From Bacillus nitratireducens (GTDB lineage: Bacteria; Bacillota; Bacilli; Bacillales; Bacillaceae_G): a stretch of 64,000 nucleotides of DNA. The notes under the pieces are model-generated. The model was not told the origin of the DNA, made no database searches, and was given only the letters and a program-made list of their open reading frames with translations. The position numbers and the translations under genes were made by a program. Shown here piece by piece: positions 10,013 through 19,762 of the stretch. The DNA lies in assembly GCF_001884135.1 (NCBI RefSeq), contig NZ_MAOC01000039.1, forward strand, positions 1 to 64,000, written 5' to 3'. The stretch's first letter is position 1. Each line of letters begins with the position of its first letter.

Positions 10013-10552
10013 CTACAGCTCTTCCTCTTCTTCTTCAGCTTCATCGTACTCAAGTTCTTCTTCTTCTGCGAAGTCTTCATCATCTTCTTCTAAATCATCA
10101 AGATCATCATCTTCGTCATCTGCGTCTTCTTCTTCAAGAACCTTGTCCAAATCTTCTACATCGTCATCTTCGTCTGCATTTCCTTCTGCATCGCCGAATT
10201 CGTCTTCATCTTCTTCGATGTAGTCGTCAAAACCGTCCTCTTCAACTTTACGTTTCTTCTTCGGTTTTGGCTGAGGTAAGATTTCTTCATCAATTTGCTC
10301 ATATGGGTACCAGCTGCGTAGCCCCCAACGATTTTCTCCTAAATTAATGAAACGTCCATCGATGTTTAAATCTGTATAAAATTGTGCGAGTTTCGCATTA
10401 ACTTGCTCTTGAGATAGTCCCAGCACTTGAGCGATTTCTTGAACCAACTCGTTGAATGTCGTTGCTTGTCTTTTATCCCCTAAAACGCTATGTACAACTT
10501 CAATCATTGAACATTCTTTTAGCTCTTCTGGTGAATATTGCTTAAAATTCAC
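10013..10552 (-). CDS. rpoE: RNA polymerase delta subunit
   Basis: Delta is a Gram-positive RNA polymerase subunit that weakens non-specific nucleic-acid binding and helps recycling. The 179 residues have a folded N-terminal HARE-like winged-helix domain to about residue 90 ([13 protein letters not shown]), a basic patch KPKKKRKV, then a disordered tail of almost only Asp and Glu. Start is a GTG at 10552 with AAAGGAAG ten bases upstream. In B. subtilis rpoE is also between acdA and pyrG. The 150 bases upstream contain no other gene. Confidence 0.95.
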   Translation of the reverse strand: MNFKQYSPEELKECSMIEVVHSVLGDKRQATTFNELVQEIAQVLGLSQEQVNAKLAQFYTDLNIDGRFINLGENRWGLRSWYPYEQIDEEILPQPKPKKKRKVEEDGFDDYIEEDEDEFGDAEGNADEDDDVEDLDKVLEEEDADDEDDDLDDLEEDDEDFAEEEELEYDEAEEEEEEL

Positions 10553-10706
10553 TTATGCGGCACTTCCTTTCTTCAAATATAACCTTATATATAACGGTCT
10601 GCTTAAAAAAATCCATACTATTCATTATAAACAAAAGTCGCACAAATATGCTACAAAAAAAACGGGAAACTTTAATATGGTAATAAAATTATAATTTGTC
10701 CATTCC

Positions 10707-11336
10707 TTATTTCGGAAGCATATGCGCCCCTTGCAATACATACCTAATTTGCATTTCTGTATATTCTTCAAGCGTATACAATTTTTGCAGGGCCCAACGT
10801 CTAAATCCCCACATTTGTCCTTGTATGAAAATATTATGTGCCAGAAGCTGTATTTCTTTTTTATTTAATGTAAATGTTCCATTTTCCGTACACTGTTCTA
10901 AAATATTCTCGAACATTCCTACCATTTGAAACTCTTTTTCTAATACATATGGGAGTGATTCTTTCGGTAAAAAACGTACCTCTTGATACATAATTAATAC
11001 TTCTTCTTGCAATTCATCCATCACTTTAAAATAATTCGTTATTGCTATCTTTAAACTTTCTATACTTCCCTTTTCCGTACACACTACTTCCTCTAACCGC
11101 TCTTTTACATGTTCATATATACTATCACAAACTAAATATAAAACATCATCTTTTGTACGAATGTACTCATAAAGTGTTCCAATACTAAACCCAGCCGCCT
11201 TCGCAATTTCTCTCGTTGTTGTACGTGGGAACCCTTTTTGCTTAAACAGTTGCACCGCACCTTTAATCATTTGTTCACGCCTTAACGCAACTAATTTTTC
11301 ATCTTTCACTGATGCATGTACATTATGTTTAACCAT
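10707..11336 (-). CDS. TetR family transcriptional regulator
   Basis: The protein has 209 residues from the ATG at 11336. The N-terminal helix-turn-helix is clear (TTTREIAKAAGFSIGTLYEYIRTKDDVL, about residues 41-68), followed by a variable ligand-binding C-terminal domain. A GTG at 11345 is in frame, but its ribosome site would be too close; GAGAGG is eight bases from the ATG. It is last in the order fadF-thiolase-hbd-acyl-CoA dehydrogenases, separated from them by a terminator. By position it probably senses an acyl-CoA and represses this cluster, but it does not resemble B. subtilis FadR closely. A GC palindrome at 15885 is a candidate operator. Confidence 0.88.
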   Translation of the reverse strand: MVKHNVHASVKDEKLVALRREQMIKGAVQLFKQKGFPRTTTREIAKAAGFSIGTLYEYIRTKDDVLYLVCDSIYEHVKERLEEVVCTEKGSIESLKIAITNYFKVMDELQEEVLIMYQEVRFLPKESLPYVLEKEFQMVGMFENILEQCTENGTFTLNKKEIQLLAHNIFIQGQMWGFRRWALQKLYTLEEYTEMQIRYVLQGAHMLPK

Positions 11337-11370
11337 CCCCTTCACCTCTCTCTATTATTTTTTGGAAGGA

Positions 11371-11397
11371 AAAAGCGTAGGAAAATACCTACGCTTT
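11371..11397 (-). terminator. Terminator after acdA
   Basis: The perfect arms AAAGCGTAGG/CCTACGCTTT are followed on the minus strand by UUCCUUCC and then U-rich sequence. It separates the catabolic genes from the TetR gene, perhaps with partial read-through. Confidence 0.7.
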
Positions 11398-11402
11398 CGT
11401 TC

Positions 11403-12542
11403 CTACTTCGTTAACATACGAGAAATTACAAGCCTTTGAATCTCTTGTGTTCCCTCATATATTTGTGTAATCTTTGCATCGCGCATGTAACGCTCTACTG
11501 GATAATCTTTCGTATAACCGTAACCACCAAATACTTGTACCGCTTCAGTCGTCACCTTCATCGCTGTATCGCCTGCAAATACTTTTGACATCGCTGACTC
11601 TTTCCCATACGGAAGCCCTTCCGATTCAAGCCAAGCCGCTTGGTATGTTAGAAGACGCGCCGCCTCTACATCCGTTGCCATATCTGCAAGTTTAAAGCCA
11701 ATTCCTTGTTGCGCCGCAATTGGTTTCCCAAATTGATGGCGCTCTCTTGCATATTCTACAGAAGCATCTAAAGCCCCTTGCGCAATACCGACTGCTTGCG
11801 CGGCAATACCATTACGGCCGCCATCTAATGTTTGCATCGCAACTTTAAATCCTTGGCCCTCTTCCCCGAGTAGGTTCTCTACAGGAATACGGCATTCTTC
11901 AAACATAATTTCAGTAGTCGGCGAAGAGCGAATCCCTAGCTTGCTCTCTTTCTTCCCAACTGAAAATCCTGGCGTATCGCTCTCCACAATAAATGCACTC
12001 GTGCCGCGCTGCTTCGATTCAGGGTCTGTTAATGCAAAAACAACATAAATATCAGCAATGCCACCATTTGTAATAAAGATTTTCGATCCATTTAAAATGT
12101 AATGGTCTCCATCTCGTTTCGCAGTTGTCCTCATTCCTCCAGCATCTGAACCAGAACTTGGCTCCGTTAAACCGTATGCGCCAATTTTCGTTCCCTCTGC
12201 CATCGGTCGTAAAAACTTTTGTTTTTGTTCTTCTGTTCCAAATTTAAAAATTGGCCAACCAGCAAGTGAAGTATGTGCAGACAATGTTACACCTGTAGAA
12301 GCACATACGCGGGATAATTCTTCAATGGCAATTACATACGCTAAGTAATCGCTTCCAATTCCGCCGTATTCTTCAGGCCACGGAATGCCGGTTAAACCAA
12401 GCTCTGCCATTTGATCAAATAAAGCGCGATCAAATCGCTCTTCCTCATCACGCTCTGCCGCCGTCGGTGCTACTTCATTTCTTGCAAAATCCCGAACCAT
12501 TTTTCTTATCATTTCATGTTCTTCTGATAATTTAAAATGCAT
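11403..12542 (-). CDS. acdA: Acyl-CoA dehydrogenase (AcdA-like)
   Basis: This FAD enzyme introduces the trans-2,3 double bond in acyl-CoA, passing electrons to electron-transfer flavoprotein. It has 379 residues. The family signatures are visible: [15 protein letters not shown] near residue 121, [20 protein letters not shown] near 262, [20 protein letters not shown] near 342, and the catalytic glutamate in IYEGTQEIQ near 364. It lies in the same place as acdA of B. subtilis, upstream of rpoE. It is a tandem paralogue of the next gene (12564-13694), 21 bases away. Substrate chain length cannot be read from the sequence. Confidence 0.93.
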   Translation of the reverse strand: MHFKLSEEHEMIRKMVRDFARNEVAPTAAERDEEERFDRALFDQMAELGLTGIPWPEEYGGIGSDYLAYVIAIEELSRVCASTGVTLSAHTSLAGWPIFKFGTEEQKQKFLRPMAEGTKIGAYGLTEPSSGSDAGGMRTTAKRDGDHYILNGSKIFITNGGIADIYVVFALTDPESKQRGTSAFIVESDTPGFSVGKKESKLGIRSSPTTEIMFEECRIPVENLLGEEGQGFKVAMQTLDGGRNGIAAQAVGIAQGALDASVEYARERHQFGKPIAAQQGIGFKLADMATDVEAARLLTYQAAWLESEGLPYGKESAMSKVFAGDTAMKVTTEAVQVFGGYGYTKDYPVERYMRDAKITQIYEGTQEIQRLVISRMLTK

Positions 12543-12563
12543 CCCCGTCTCCCCCTCGTCTTT

Positions 12564-13694
12564 TTATAAAGCTCGACTAATTACAAGCTTTTGTATTTCG
12601 CTCGTTCCTTCATATATTTGCGTGATCTTCGCATCACGGAAAAATCTTTCTACTGGATAATCTTTCGTATAACCGTAACCGCCAAATACTTGCACCGCTT
12701 CAATCGCAACTTCAACAGCCGTCTTAGAAGCAAATAATTTCGCAATAGAAGCTTCTTTGCCGCATGGTAATCCTTGCGCTCTTAGCGATGCCGCTCTATA
12801 TACAAGTAATCGCGCTGCTTCTACGCTAGTCGCCATATCTGCAAGTTTGAATCCGATTCCTTGCTGCGCCGCAATTGGCTTGCCGAATTGCTCGCGCTCT
12901 TTCGCATAATCAATCGCACATGCAAGTGCCGCTTCCGCGATTCCTAATGCCTGCGCTCCGATCCCAATTCGTCCAACATCTAAATTCGCCATTGCCACCT
13001 TAAATCCTTGTCCTTCTTCACCAAGTAAATTCTCGGCCGGCACTTTCATATCTTCAAACGTAAGTTGTACTGTACGAGAACCAAGAAGCCCCATCTTATG
13101 CTCATCTTTTCCGATGATTAAGCCTGGTGTATCTTTCTCTACAATAAATGCCGAAATACCACTTTTCCCTGCCTCTGGATTTGTAGAAGCGAATACAATG
13201 TATGTACTTGCTTCACCGCCATTTGTAATAAATACTTTCGACCCATTAATAATGTAATGATCGTCTTTCTTTACAGCTCTTGATTTCAAACTACCTGCAT
13301 CTGATCCTGCATTTGGTTCTGTTAAAGCAAATGCGCCTAAATACTCACCAGTCGCCAATTTAGAAACATATTTCTGCTTCTGTTCTTCTGTTCCGAAGTA
13401 TAAAATCGGATTCATTCCAACTGACGTATGTACAGCTAAAATTACACCAACCGTTGCACTTACCTTTGAAATTTCCTCAATTGCTAGAATGTAAGAAATA
13501 AAATCCATTTCTGCCCCGCCATATTTTGCAGGCGCTGGAATACCCATTAGTCCAAGCTCACCCATCTTTTGCAAAATCTCTTTCGGGAACACCCCTTGTT
13601 CCATACTAGGAACAAAGGGAGCTATTTCTTTCTGTGCAAAATCTCGAACCATTTTCCTCATCATTTGTTGCTCTTCAGTAAAGTGAAAATTCAT
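12564..13694 (-). CDS. Acyl-CoA dehydrogenase (MmgC-like)
   Basis: The 376 residues are a second acyl-CoA dehydrogenase, sharing ALTEPNAGSDAG near residue 124, [20 protein letters not shown], and the catalytic glutamate in IYEGTSEIQ near the C-terminus. It catalyses the FAD-dependent oxidation step of beta-oxidation. The neighbours thiolase and hydroxybutyryl-CoA dehydrogenase give the mmgA-mmgB-mmgC order of the B. subtilis mother-cell operon, so mmgC is the likeliest counterpart. A ribosome site (GGAGG) precedes the ATG. Tandem paralogues suggest different chain-length or branched substrates. Confidence 0.92.
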   Translation of the reverse strand: MNFHFTEEQQMMRKMVRDFAQKEIAPFVPSMEQGVFPKEILQKMGELGLMGIPAPAKYGGAEMDFISYILAIEEISKVSATVGVILAVHTSVGMNPILYFGTEEQKQKYVSKLATGEYLGAFALTEPNAGSDAGSLKSRAVKKDDHYIINGSKVFITNGGEASTYIVFASTNPEAGKSGISAFIVEKDTPGLIIGKDEHKMGLLGSRTVQLTFEDMKVPAENLLGEEGQGFKVAMANLDVGRIGIGAQALGIAEAALACAIDYAKEREQFGKPIAAQQGIGFKLADMATSVEAARLLVYRAASLRAQGLPCGKEASIAKLFASKTAVEVAIEAVQVFGGYGYTKDYPVERFFRDAKITQIYEGTSEIQKLVISRAL

Positions 13695-13766
13695 GTACTT
13701 CGCCTCCGTTTGCTATATATCTTTTTAACAATCTGGTAAGACCACTACTTTAATAAAGGGAGGACT

Positions 13767-14618
13767 TTATTCGTAAACGTAGAAACCACGACCCGTTTTA
13801 CGTCCTAACCATCCTGCATTCACATACTTGCGTAATAATGGACATGGGCGATATTTACTATCTCCTAATCCTTCATGCAACACTTCCATAATGTATAAAC
13901 ACGTATCTAAACCGATAAAATCAGCTAATGTAAGTGGCCCCATCGGATGGTTCATACCAAGCTTCATTACGTCATCAATCGCTTCTTTCGTTGCTACACC
14001 TTCATATAACGTATAGATTGCTTCGTTAATCATTGGTAATAAAATACGGTTCGATACAAACCCTGGGAAATCATTTACTTCAACTGGCACTTTCCCGATT
14101 TTTTTCGTAATATCCTCAATCGTTTCGTACACTGCATCATCTGTAGCCAAACCACGAATAATTTCAACGAGTTTCATAACTGGAACTGGATTCATAAAGT
14201 GCATGCCGATTACTTTCTCAGGACGTTTCGTTACCGCTGCAATTTCCGTAATTGGTAACGATGACGTATTCGTTGCTAAAATTGCGTGTTCTGGAGCGAT
14301 TTCATCTAGATTCGCAAAAATTTTCTTTTTAATATCCATTTTCTCAACAGCAGCTTCAATAACAAGATCCGCTTCTTTTACACTATTTAAATCGAGTGTC
14401 CATGTAAGACGATTTAAAGTCGCTTCTTTCTCTTCTTCCTTCATACGACCTTTTTCTACTTGACGAGCTAAATTTTTCGTAATAACGGCTAGCCCTCTAT
14501 CTAATTGCTCTTGCTTTAAATCTTGCACTTTCACATCATAACCTGCCATTGCACACACTTGTGCGATACCTGAACCCATTTGTCCTGCACCAATTACAAC
14601 TATTTTTTGTACACCCAT
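13767..14618 (-). CDS. 3-hydroxybutyryl-CoA dehydrogenase
   Basis: This NAD-dependent enzyme converts 3-hydroxyacyl-CoA to 3-ketoacyl-CoA. It has 283 residues from the ATG at 14618, chosen because AGGGGG stands eight bases upstream; a longer open frame to 14687 would overlap the thiolase gene and adds no conserved sequence. The Rossmann motif GAGQMGSG is at residues 9-16. The catalytic histidine lies in [15 protein letters not shown] near residue 138, and the C-terminal domain carries [16 protein letters not shown] near 224. It corresponds to mmgB by order. It lies 55 bases downstream of the thiolase gene. Confidence 0.93.
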   Translation of the reverse strand: MGVQKIVVIGAGQMGSGIAQVCAMAGYDVKVQDLKQEQLDRGLAVITKNLARQVEKGRMKEEEKEATLNRLTWTLDLNSVKEADLVIEAAVEKMDIKKKIFANLDEIAPEHAILATNTSSLPITEIAAVTKRPEKVIGMHFMNPVPVMKLVEIIRGLATDDAVYETIEDITKKIGKVPVEVNDFPGFVSNRILLPMINEAIYTLYEGVATKEAIDDVMKLGMNHPMGPLTLADFIGLDTCLYIMEVLHEGLGDSKYRPCPLLRKYVNAGWLGRKTGRGFYVYE

Positions 14619-14673
14619 TCTTTCTTCCCCCTTAATATAAGTTGTTAATAAACCAAAATCCTCTACACGTAAA

Positions 14674-15855
14674 TTAACGAACTTCAATCATAATTGCGTC
14701 ACCTTGACCGCCACCGCTACAAATAGAAGCAATTCCAATTCCGCCGCCGCGCTGCTTCAGTGCGTGGATAAGTGTAACGATAATACGCGCGCCACTTGCT
14801 CCAATCGGATGTCCCATTGCCACTGCACCGCCATTTACATTCAATTTGTCTGGGTCAATTCCTGCAATCTCTGTACTTGCAATTGCTACCGCTGCAAATG
14901 CTTCATTAATCTCGAATAAATCGATATCTTCAATTGTCTTACCTGTCTTTTTCAGCAATTCATTAATTGCATAACCTGGCGTTCTTGGGAAATCCTTCGA
15001 TTCTACCGCAATTGCTGTATGCGCCAAAATTGTCGCTAATGGCTTTCTTCCCTCTTGCTTCGCTCTGTCCTCGCTCATTAATACAAGCGCCGCACCGCCA
15101 TCATTTAGTCCAGGAGCATTACCCGCTGTCACCGCTGACGTCTTATCAAATACAGGCTTTAATTTCGCTAATTTTTCAATCGTTGTATCCGCGCGTGGCG
15201 CCTCATCTTTTGCAACGACAATAGGATCGCCTTTTCTTTGCGGAATCGTTACTGGCACGATTTCCTCTTCAAAACGTCCTTCTTTATGCGCTGAAACCGC
15301 ACGTTGATGGCTACGATATGCCCATTCATCTTGTGCTTCGCGAGAGATCCCGTCTTCTTTTGCAACTTCTCCACCGTAAACACCCATGTGTATACCTGAA
15401 AATGCACATGTTAAACCATCTGCAACGTTTAAATCGATAACTTCGTTGTTACCCATTCTGTATCCCCATCTTGCTCCTCGTAAAATGTAAGGACTGTTAC
15501 TCATCGATTCCATTCCACCAGCTACAATCAGTGATTGGTCACCAGTACGAATAATTTGATCCGCTAAAGTAACTGCGCGAAGCCCTGATGCACAAACTTT
15601 ATTTACTGTTTCCGTCTGCACTTCCCAAGGAATGCCAGCGGCTCTTGCTGCTTGGCGTGATGGAATTTGTCCTTGTCCTCCTTGGATAACCGTTCCAAAT
15701 ATAACTTCTTCAACATCATTCGCGGAAACATTCGCCCTTTCAAGCGCTGCCTTAATTGCGATTCCTCCAAGTTCTGTTGCTTTCACGTCTTTTAAAGTTC
15801 CTCCAAATTTTCCAACCGGTGTTCTTGCAGCACTTAAAATAACTGTTTTACTCAT
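14674..15855 (-). CDS. Acetyl-CoA acetyltransferase (thiolase)
   Basis: Thiolase cleaves 3-ketoacyl-CoA to acetyl-CoA, or condenses two acetyl-CoA. It has 393 residues from [13 protein letters not shown]. The nucleophilic cysteine is in [11 protein letters not shown] near residue 88. The active-site histidine is in [14 protein letters not shown] near 350 and the second cysteine in CSGGGQGDA near 380. The frame stays open upstream to 15957, but that stretch reads through two inverted repeats and lacks thiolase sequence; GGGGG eight bases before 15855 marks the start. It lies downstream of fadF and corresponds to mmgA by gene order. Confidence 0.94.
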   Translation of the reverse strand: MSKTVILSAARTPVGKFGGTLKDVKATELGGIAIKAALERANVSANDVEEVIFGTVIQGGQGQIPSRQAARAAGIPWEVQTETVNKVCASGLRAVTLADQIIRTGDQSLIVAGGMESMSNSPYILRGARWGYRMGNNEVIDLNVADGLTCAFSGIHMGVYGGEVAKEDGISREAQDEWAYRSHQRAVSAHKEGRFEEEIVPVTIPQRKGDPIVVAKDEAPRADTTIEKLAKLKPVFDKTSAVTAGNAPGLNDGGAALVLMSEDRAKQEGRKPLATILAHTAIAVESKDFPRTPGYAINELLKKTGKTIEDIDLFEINEAFAAVAIASTEIAGIDPDKLNVNGGAVAMGHPIGASGARIIVTLIHALKQRGGGIGIASICSGGGQGDAIMIEVR

Positions 15856-15884
15856 GTTTCTTTCCCCCATTTCTTTTTTTAACG

Positions 15885-15900
15885 CCGAGCGCTCGCTCGG
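15885..15900. promoter_or_regulatory. GC-rich palindrome, candidate TetR operator
   Basis: CCGAGCG and CGCTCGG are separated by two bases, an exact dyad. Such GC-rich palindromes are typical TetR-family operators and stand out in this AT-rich DNA. It is 30 bases upstream of the thiolase start, in the fadF-thiolase gap. No clear -10/-35 pair is visible beside it. Confidence 0.5.
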
Positions 15901-15915
15901 TATTCTTGCGCCTAG

Positions 15916-15940
15916 AAGAGGTGCAAGAATTGCACCTCTT
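15916..15940. repeat. 11-bp inverted repeat, fadF-thiolase gap
   Basis: AAGAGGTGCAA and TTGCACCTCTT surround a three-base loop. Without a U tract it is not a complete terminator. It may reduce read-through, set mRNA processing between fadF and thiolase, or bind a regulator. Confidence 0.6.
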
Positions 15941-15966
15941 TCTAAAGTTGTATGCATTCCTACAAA

Positions 15967-18078
15967 CTAGATTGCTTCTTTCTTCTGTCCGATAACTGAG
16001 CGTTCTAAAATCTCTGTTACGTCCAGAGTTTGAACTGTTTCTTCAACTTCTTTCGCTTTCGTACCGTCACTAATCATCGTTAAGCAATATGGGCATCCTG
16101 TGCCGATAATTGACGGTTGTACAGCCAACGCTTGTTCTGTACGAGCAACGTTAATACGAGAACCAGCCGTTTCTTCCATCCACATTAAGCCGCCACCTGC
16201 ACCACAGCACATTCCCGTTTCACGGTTACGCGCCATTTCTACAAGGTTTACACCTGGAATTGCTTTTAGAATATCGCGCGGTGCCTCATATACTTCGTTG
16301 TATCTTCCTAAGTAACAGGAATCATGGTACGTAACTGTTTCTTCAATAGAATGGACAGGTTTTAAACGTCCTTCCTTCACCCACTGGGCTAGTAATTCTG
16401 TATGATGATAGACCTCTGCTTGTAAGCCAAAGTCCGGGTACTCATTTTTAAAAGTGTTATAAGCATGAGGGTCAATCGTAACGATTTTCTTCACTCCTGC
16501 TTTTTCAAATTCTTCAATGTTTTTCGTTGCCATCTCTTGGAATACGAATTCGTTTCCGAGGCGGCGCGGTGTATCACCAGAGTTCTTTTCCTTATTACCA
16601 AGAATTGCGAATGAAATACCTGCTTCGTTCATTAGCTTCGCAAATGATATCGCAATCTTCTGACTGCGGTTGTCATACGAACCCATTGATCCAACCCAGA
16701 ATAAGTATTCAAACTCTTCGCCAGCTTTTGATTTCTCTTTTACAGTTGGAACTGTTACTTCATCATCACCTTGACGCCATGTTTCACGCTCTTTACGGTT
16801 CAGTCCCCACGGATTACCTTGACGCTCGATATTTGTCATTGCACGCTGCGCCTCTGCATCCATTTTCCCTTCTGTTAAAACGAGATAGCGGCGTAAATCA
16901 ATAATTTTATCAACATGTTCATTCATAACTGGACACTGATCTTCACAGTTACGGCACGTTGTACATGCCCAAATCTCTTCTTCTGTAATAACATCTCCGA
17001 TTAAGCTCGGATCGTAAGCCAACGCTGTAGCTGCTGATTCTTGTTGTCCTTTTCCAGCTGCCATCATCGCTAACTGATTTCCTTGTGTATTATTAAAAGC
17101 AACAACTGGAACCCACGGTGCTTTTGATGTTACCGCTGCTCCTTTATCAGTTAAATGATCACGAAGTTTTAAAATTAAATCCATCGGTGATAACATTTTC
17201 CCCGTTCCTGTTGCCGGACACATATTTGTACAACGACCACATTCGACACAAGAATATAAGTCGATAAGTTGATTTTGTCTAAAGTCTTCAATTTTACCAA
17301 CACCGAATGTTTCTTGCGTTTCATCTTCAAAATCTATTTTTTCAAGTTTTCCTGGATTTGAAAGACGACCAAAAAATACGTTAACTGGTCCAGCAATTAA
17401 ATGCGCATGTTTTGATTGTGGTACATAAACTAAAAACGTTAACAAAATTAATAGATGCACCCACCAAGAGAAATAGAACAATGAAATAGCTACGGTTTCA
17501 TTTATACCTGAGAAAACGTAAGCGATTGCAGAAGCGATTGGTTCACTCCATGAAAGCTCCTCGCCGTGCCATATAATTCCCATCCCGTTACCGAGTAGCA
17601 CAGAGATCATTAAGCCACCAATAAAGATAAGAACAAGACCTGATTTGAAATTACGTTTTAAACGAACAAGCTTTTCAACATAGCGTCTATGAAAAGCCCA
17701 AAAGACTGCGATTAAAATAACAAGTGTGACAATTTCCTGGAAGAATGTAAATGCAGGATATAGTGGTCCAAGTGGAAGATGTGATCCTGGTGCGAGCCCT
17801 TTCCAAACGAAGTCAATTGCTCCAAATTGGACAAGAATAAATCCGTAAAAGAACATAACGTGAATGATGCCGCTCTTTTTATCTTTCAGCAGCTTTTTCT
17901 GACCGAAAACATTGACCTTAAGAAGATCCCAACGCTCTTTAAAACGACGGTCAAATTCAATCTTTTTTCCTAATTGTATGTAGGCCATCCTCGTTCGTAT
18001 AAGATATACAAACAAATATCCCGCATAAGCAATAACAGCAATGGCAGCCAGCCAATTAATGATTAGTAAGCTATTCAT
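15967..18078 (-). CDS. fadF: Membrane iron-sulfur oxidoreductase FadF
   Basis: The 703 residues correspond to FadF (YwjF) of B. subtilis, thought to pass electrons from acyl-CoA dehydrogenases and ETF to the quinone pool. About five membrane helices occupy residues 1-215 (NarI-like). Two 4Fe-4S motifs follow, CVECGRCTNMCP near residue 276 and CTTCRNCEDQCP near 371. Two cysteine-rich CCG-type domains end the protein, with CCGAGGG near 626 and GCPYC near 662, as in heterodisulfide reductase subunits. It is first in the operon with a promoter overlapped by a FadR-like box. B. subtilis has fadF next to acdA without the mmg genes between them. Confidence 0.92.
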   Translation of the reverse strand: MNSLLIINWLAAIAVIAYAGYLFVYLIRTRMAYIQLGKKIEFDRRFKERWDLLKVNVFGQKKLLKDKKSGIIHVMFFYGFILVQFGAIDFVWKGLAPGSHLPLGPLYPAFTFFQEIVTLVILIAVFWAFHRRYVEKLVRLKRNFKSGLVLIFIGGLMISVLLGNGMGIIWHGEELSWSEPIASAIAYVFSGINETVAISLFYFSWWVHLLILLTFLVYVPQSKHAHLIAGPVNVFFGRLSNPGKLEKIDFEDETQETFGVGKIEDFRQNQLIDLYSCVECGRCTNMCPATGTGKMLSPMDLILKLRDHLTDKGAAVTSKAPWVPVVAFNNTQGNQLAMMAAGKGQQESAATALAYDPSLIGDVITEEEIWACTTCRNCEDQCPVMNEHVDKIIDLRRYLVLTEGKMDAEAQRAMTNIERQGNPWGLNRKERETWRQGDDEVTVPTVKEKSKAGEEFEYLFWVGSMGSYDNRSQKIAISFAKLMNEAGISFAILGNKEKNSGDTPRRLGNEFVFQEMATKNIEEFEKAGVKKIVTIDPHAYNTFKNEYPDFGLQAEVYHHTELLAQWVKEGRLKPVHSIEETVTYHDSCYLGRYNEVYEAPRDILKAIPGVNLVEMARNRETGMCCGAGGGLMWMEETAGSRINVARTEQALAVQPSIIGTGCPYCLTMISDGTKAKEVEETVQTLDVTEILERSVIGQKKEAI

Positions 18079-18166
18079 TTTTATGCTACCCCTCTCTTTG
18101 TAAGCCCTCTTTCTTTTTTAGAATCTTCGAAAATATATAATTTTCTGAATTGTATCCCCTATTTCC

Positions 18167-18194
18167 ATTATATAATGAGTGAGCATTCAGTCAA
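18167..18194 (-). promoter_or_regulatory. fadF promoter with FadR-like operator
   Basis: On the minus strand TTGACT (18189-18194) and TATAAT (18167-18172) are separated by 16 bases. TGAGTGAGCATTCAGTCA (18176-18193) fills the spacer and matches the B. subtilis FadR box (TGAATGAMTANTCATTCA as I recall it) at most positions. A repressor bound there would block the promoter, relieved by long-chain acyl-CoA if the FadR mechanism applies. Confidence 0.7.
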
Positions 18195-18240
18195 CAGTTT
18201 TTTGTTATACAACAACACATTTTTTAATAAAGCTGTTTAT

Positions 18241-18488
18241 TTGGGTGAAACTATAAAGTGAAACTTTAATCAGTAGGGAGCTTTTTATTCCCTACTGATT
18301 ATTAGCCCACACCAATCGGGCTTTTACGGGCTGTTGCCTCCCGCCTGACTCCTTTGAGTAAGCCTAATTTTGAGGTAGGAGGCTTACTGCCCGTTAATGC
18401 GGGGTAAAGTGAAACTTTAATCGGTAGGGAGCTTTTTATTCCCTACTGACTATTAGCCCACACCAATCGGGGTAAAGTGAAATTCGGA
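18241..18488. repeat. bcr1-like dispersed repeat
   Basis: A 248-bp element is flanked by TTTAT on both sides (18236-18240 and 18489-18493). It contains a 67-bp unit twice, at 18254-18320 and 18405-18471, each starting TAAAGTGAAACTTTAATC and containing the hairpin GTAGGGA...TCCCTAC. A third partial unit starts at 18473. The central part has further inverted arms (GCCTCCCGCC, AGTAAGCC/GGCTTACT). TTTAT flanks are a feature I recall for the bcr1 family of the B. cereus group; the family name is an inference. Confidence 0.65.
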
Positions 18489-18536
18489 TTTATAAAAAAC
18501 TGATGGTGAAAAGACCGTGAAGGAGGGAATTTACTT

Positions 18537-19730
18537 ATGTTCTTCTTATCTCTCTTGTTAATAGGTAGCGCTCTCTGGATTACAATCGATCTTTCTTATG
18601 GGAGAATTGTTCATTTAAAGCGTGTACGTTCTCGTTCTTTCCCTTTACGTCAAAGTGATTTTCACCTTTATACATACGGAAAAGATTTGTATGACGCCCT
18701 TTTTACTGATATAAAACAGGCGAAACACCATGTACACGTTTTATTTTTCATTGTAAAAAACGATGAGATAAGTCGTAAGTTTTTAAAGTTACTTATCGAT
18801 AAAGCACAAGAAGGGATTGAAGTAAGACTTTTACTCGACCGGTTTGGCAGTCATTATTTATCAAAAGAAGCGATTTACTCGCTACAAAAGCATGGTGTCT
18901 CTTTTTCATTTTGTCACAAAGTAAAATTTCCTTTTCCTTTCTTTTCTGCAAATCAAAGAAATCATAGAAAAATTACAGTTATTGACGGGGAAATTGGCTA
19001 TATTGGTGGATTTAATATTGGCGAGGAATATTTAGGACATAATCAAAAGTTAGGATTATGGCGAGATTATCATTTACGTCTTACAGGAGAAGGGATACAA
19101 GATTTACAAAAACAATTTTTACATGATTGGCTCGACGACACAGGCCAAAATTTATTAGATTCATCTCTTTATTTTCCTAAGCAACAACCAGGGACCGTTC
19201 TACATCGTTTTATCCCTACTGATGGTGCCTATTTACAAAATACATTTTTACAATTAATCGAAAGCGCGAAAAAAGAAATCTTTATCGGTACACCCTATTT
19301 CATTCCTGGAAAAAAAATTATGAACGCATTATTAAACGCACAAAAACGTGGGGTTCAAATAACTATTCTCGTTCCACAAAAGGCCGATCACGCCCTCGTT
19401 CGAGAAGCAAAATTCCCATATTGCCGAAAGTTAATACAGGCTGGTTGTAATATTTACGCTTTTCAGCAAGGGTTTTTTCACGCAAAAATCATTATAGTAG
19501 ACGATCATATTTGTGATATCGGAACTGCTAATTTTGATATGAGAAGTTTATATATTAATCATGAAATCAACTGCCTTTTATACGATAAACATTTCATACA
19601 AGAAGTTAAAAATAAATTCCATGAAGATCTAAAAAATACGTCATTACTTTCCTTTGACGATGTCAACCCGCTTTCCCTTATTGATAGGGGCAAAGAATGG
19701 ATAGGAACGATACTTGCGTTCTTCTTATAG
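18537..19730 (+). CDS. clsB: Cardiolipin synthase family protein (YwjE-like)
   Basis: This phospholipase D superfamily protein joins phosphatidylglycerol molecules to cardiolipin at the membrane. The 397 residues have one N-terminal membrane segment (about 1-20) and two HKD motifs, [10 protein letters not shown] near residue 141 and [10 protein letters not shown] near 314, each with the following GS/GTANFD-type region. It is shorter than housekeeping cardiolipin synthases with two N-terminal helices, as YwjE of B. subtilis is. GGAGGG precedes the ATG. The UV endonuclease gene follows 32 bases later, the same pair as B. subtilis ywjE-ywjD. It starts just after the bcr1-like repeat, which may carry its promoter-proximal DNA. 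Confidence 0.88.
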   Translation: MFFLSLLLIGSALWITIDLSYGRIVHLKRVRSRSFPLRQSDFHLYTYGKDLYDALFTDIKQAKHHVHVLFFIVKNDEISRKFLKLLIDKAQEGIEVRLLLDRFGSHYLSKEAIYSLQKHGVSFSFCHKVKFPFPFFSANQRNHRKITVIDGEIGYIGGFNIGEEYLGHNQKLGLWRDYHLRLTGEGIQDLQKQFLHDWLDDTGQNLLDSSLYFPKQQPGTVLHRFIPTDGAYLQNTFLQLIESAKKEIFIGTPYFIPGKKIMNALLNAQKRGVQITILVPQKADHALVREAKFPYCRKLIQAGCNIYAFQQGFFHAKIIIVDDHICDIGTANFDMRSLYINHEINCLLYDKHFIQEVKNKFHEDLKNTSLLSFDDVNPLSLIDRGKEWIGTILAFFL

Positions 19731-19762
19731 GAAAGTCGATGAATAAAAGAGGTGTATCCTTT

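Noticed and set aside
10014-10347. Leu/His-rich open frame opposite rpoE
   Set aside because: It is the complement of the acidic Asp/Glu codons of delta and has no ribosome site.
15856-15957. 34-codon N-terminal extension of thiolase
   Set aside because: The frame is open, but it runs through two inverted repeats, has no thiolase similarity, and a good ribosome site supports the start at 15855.
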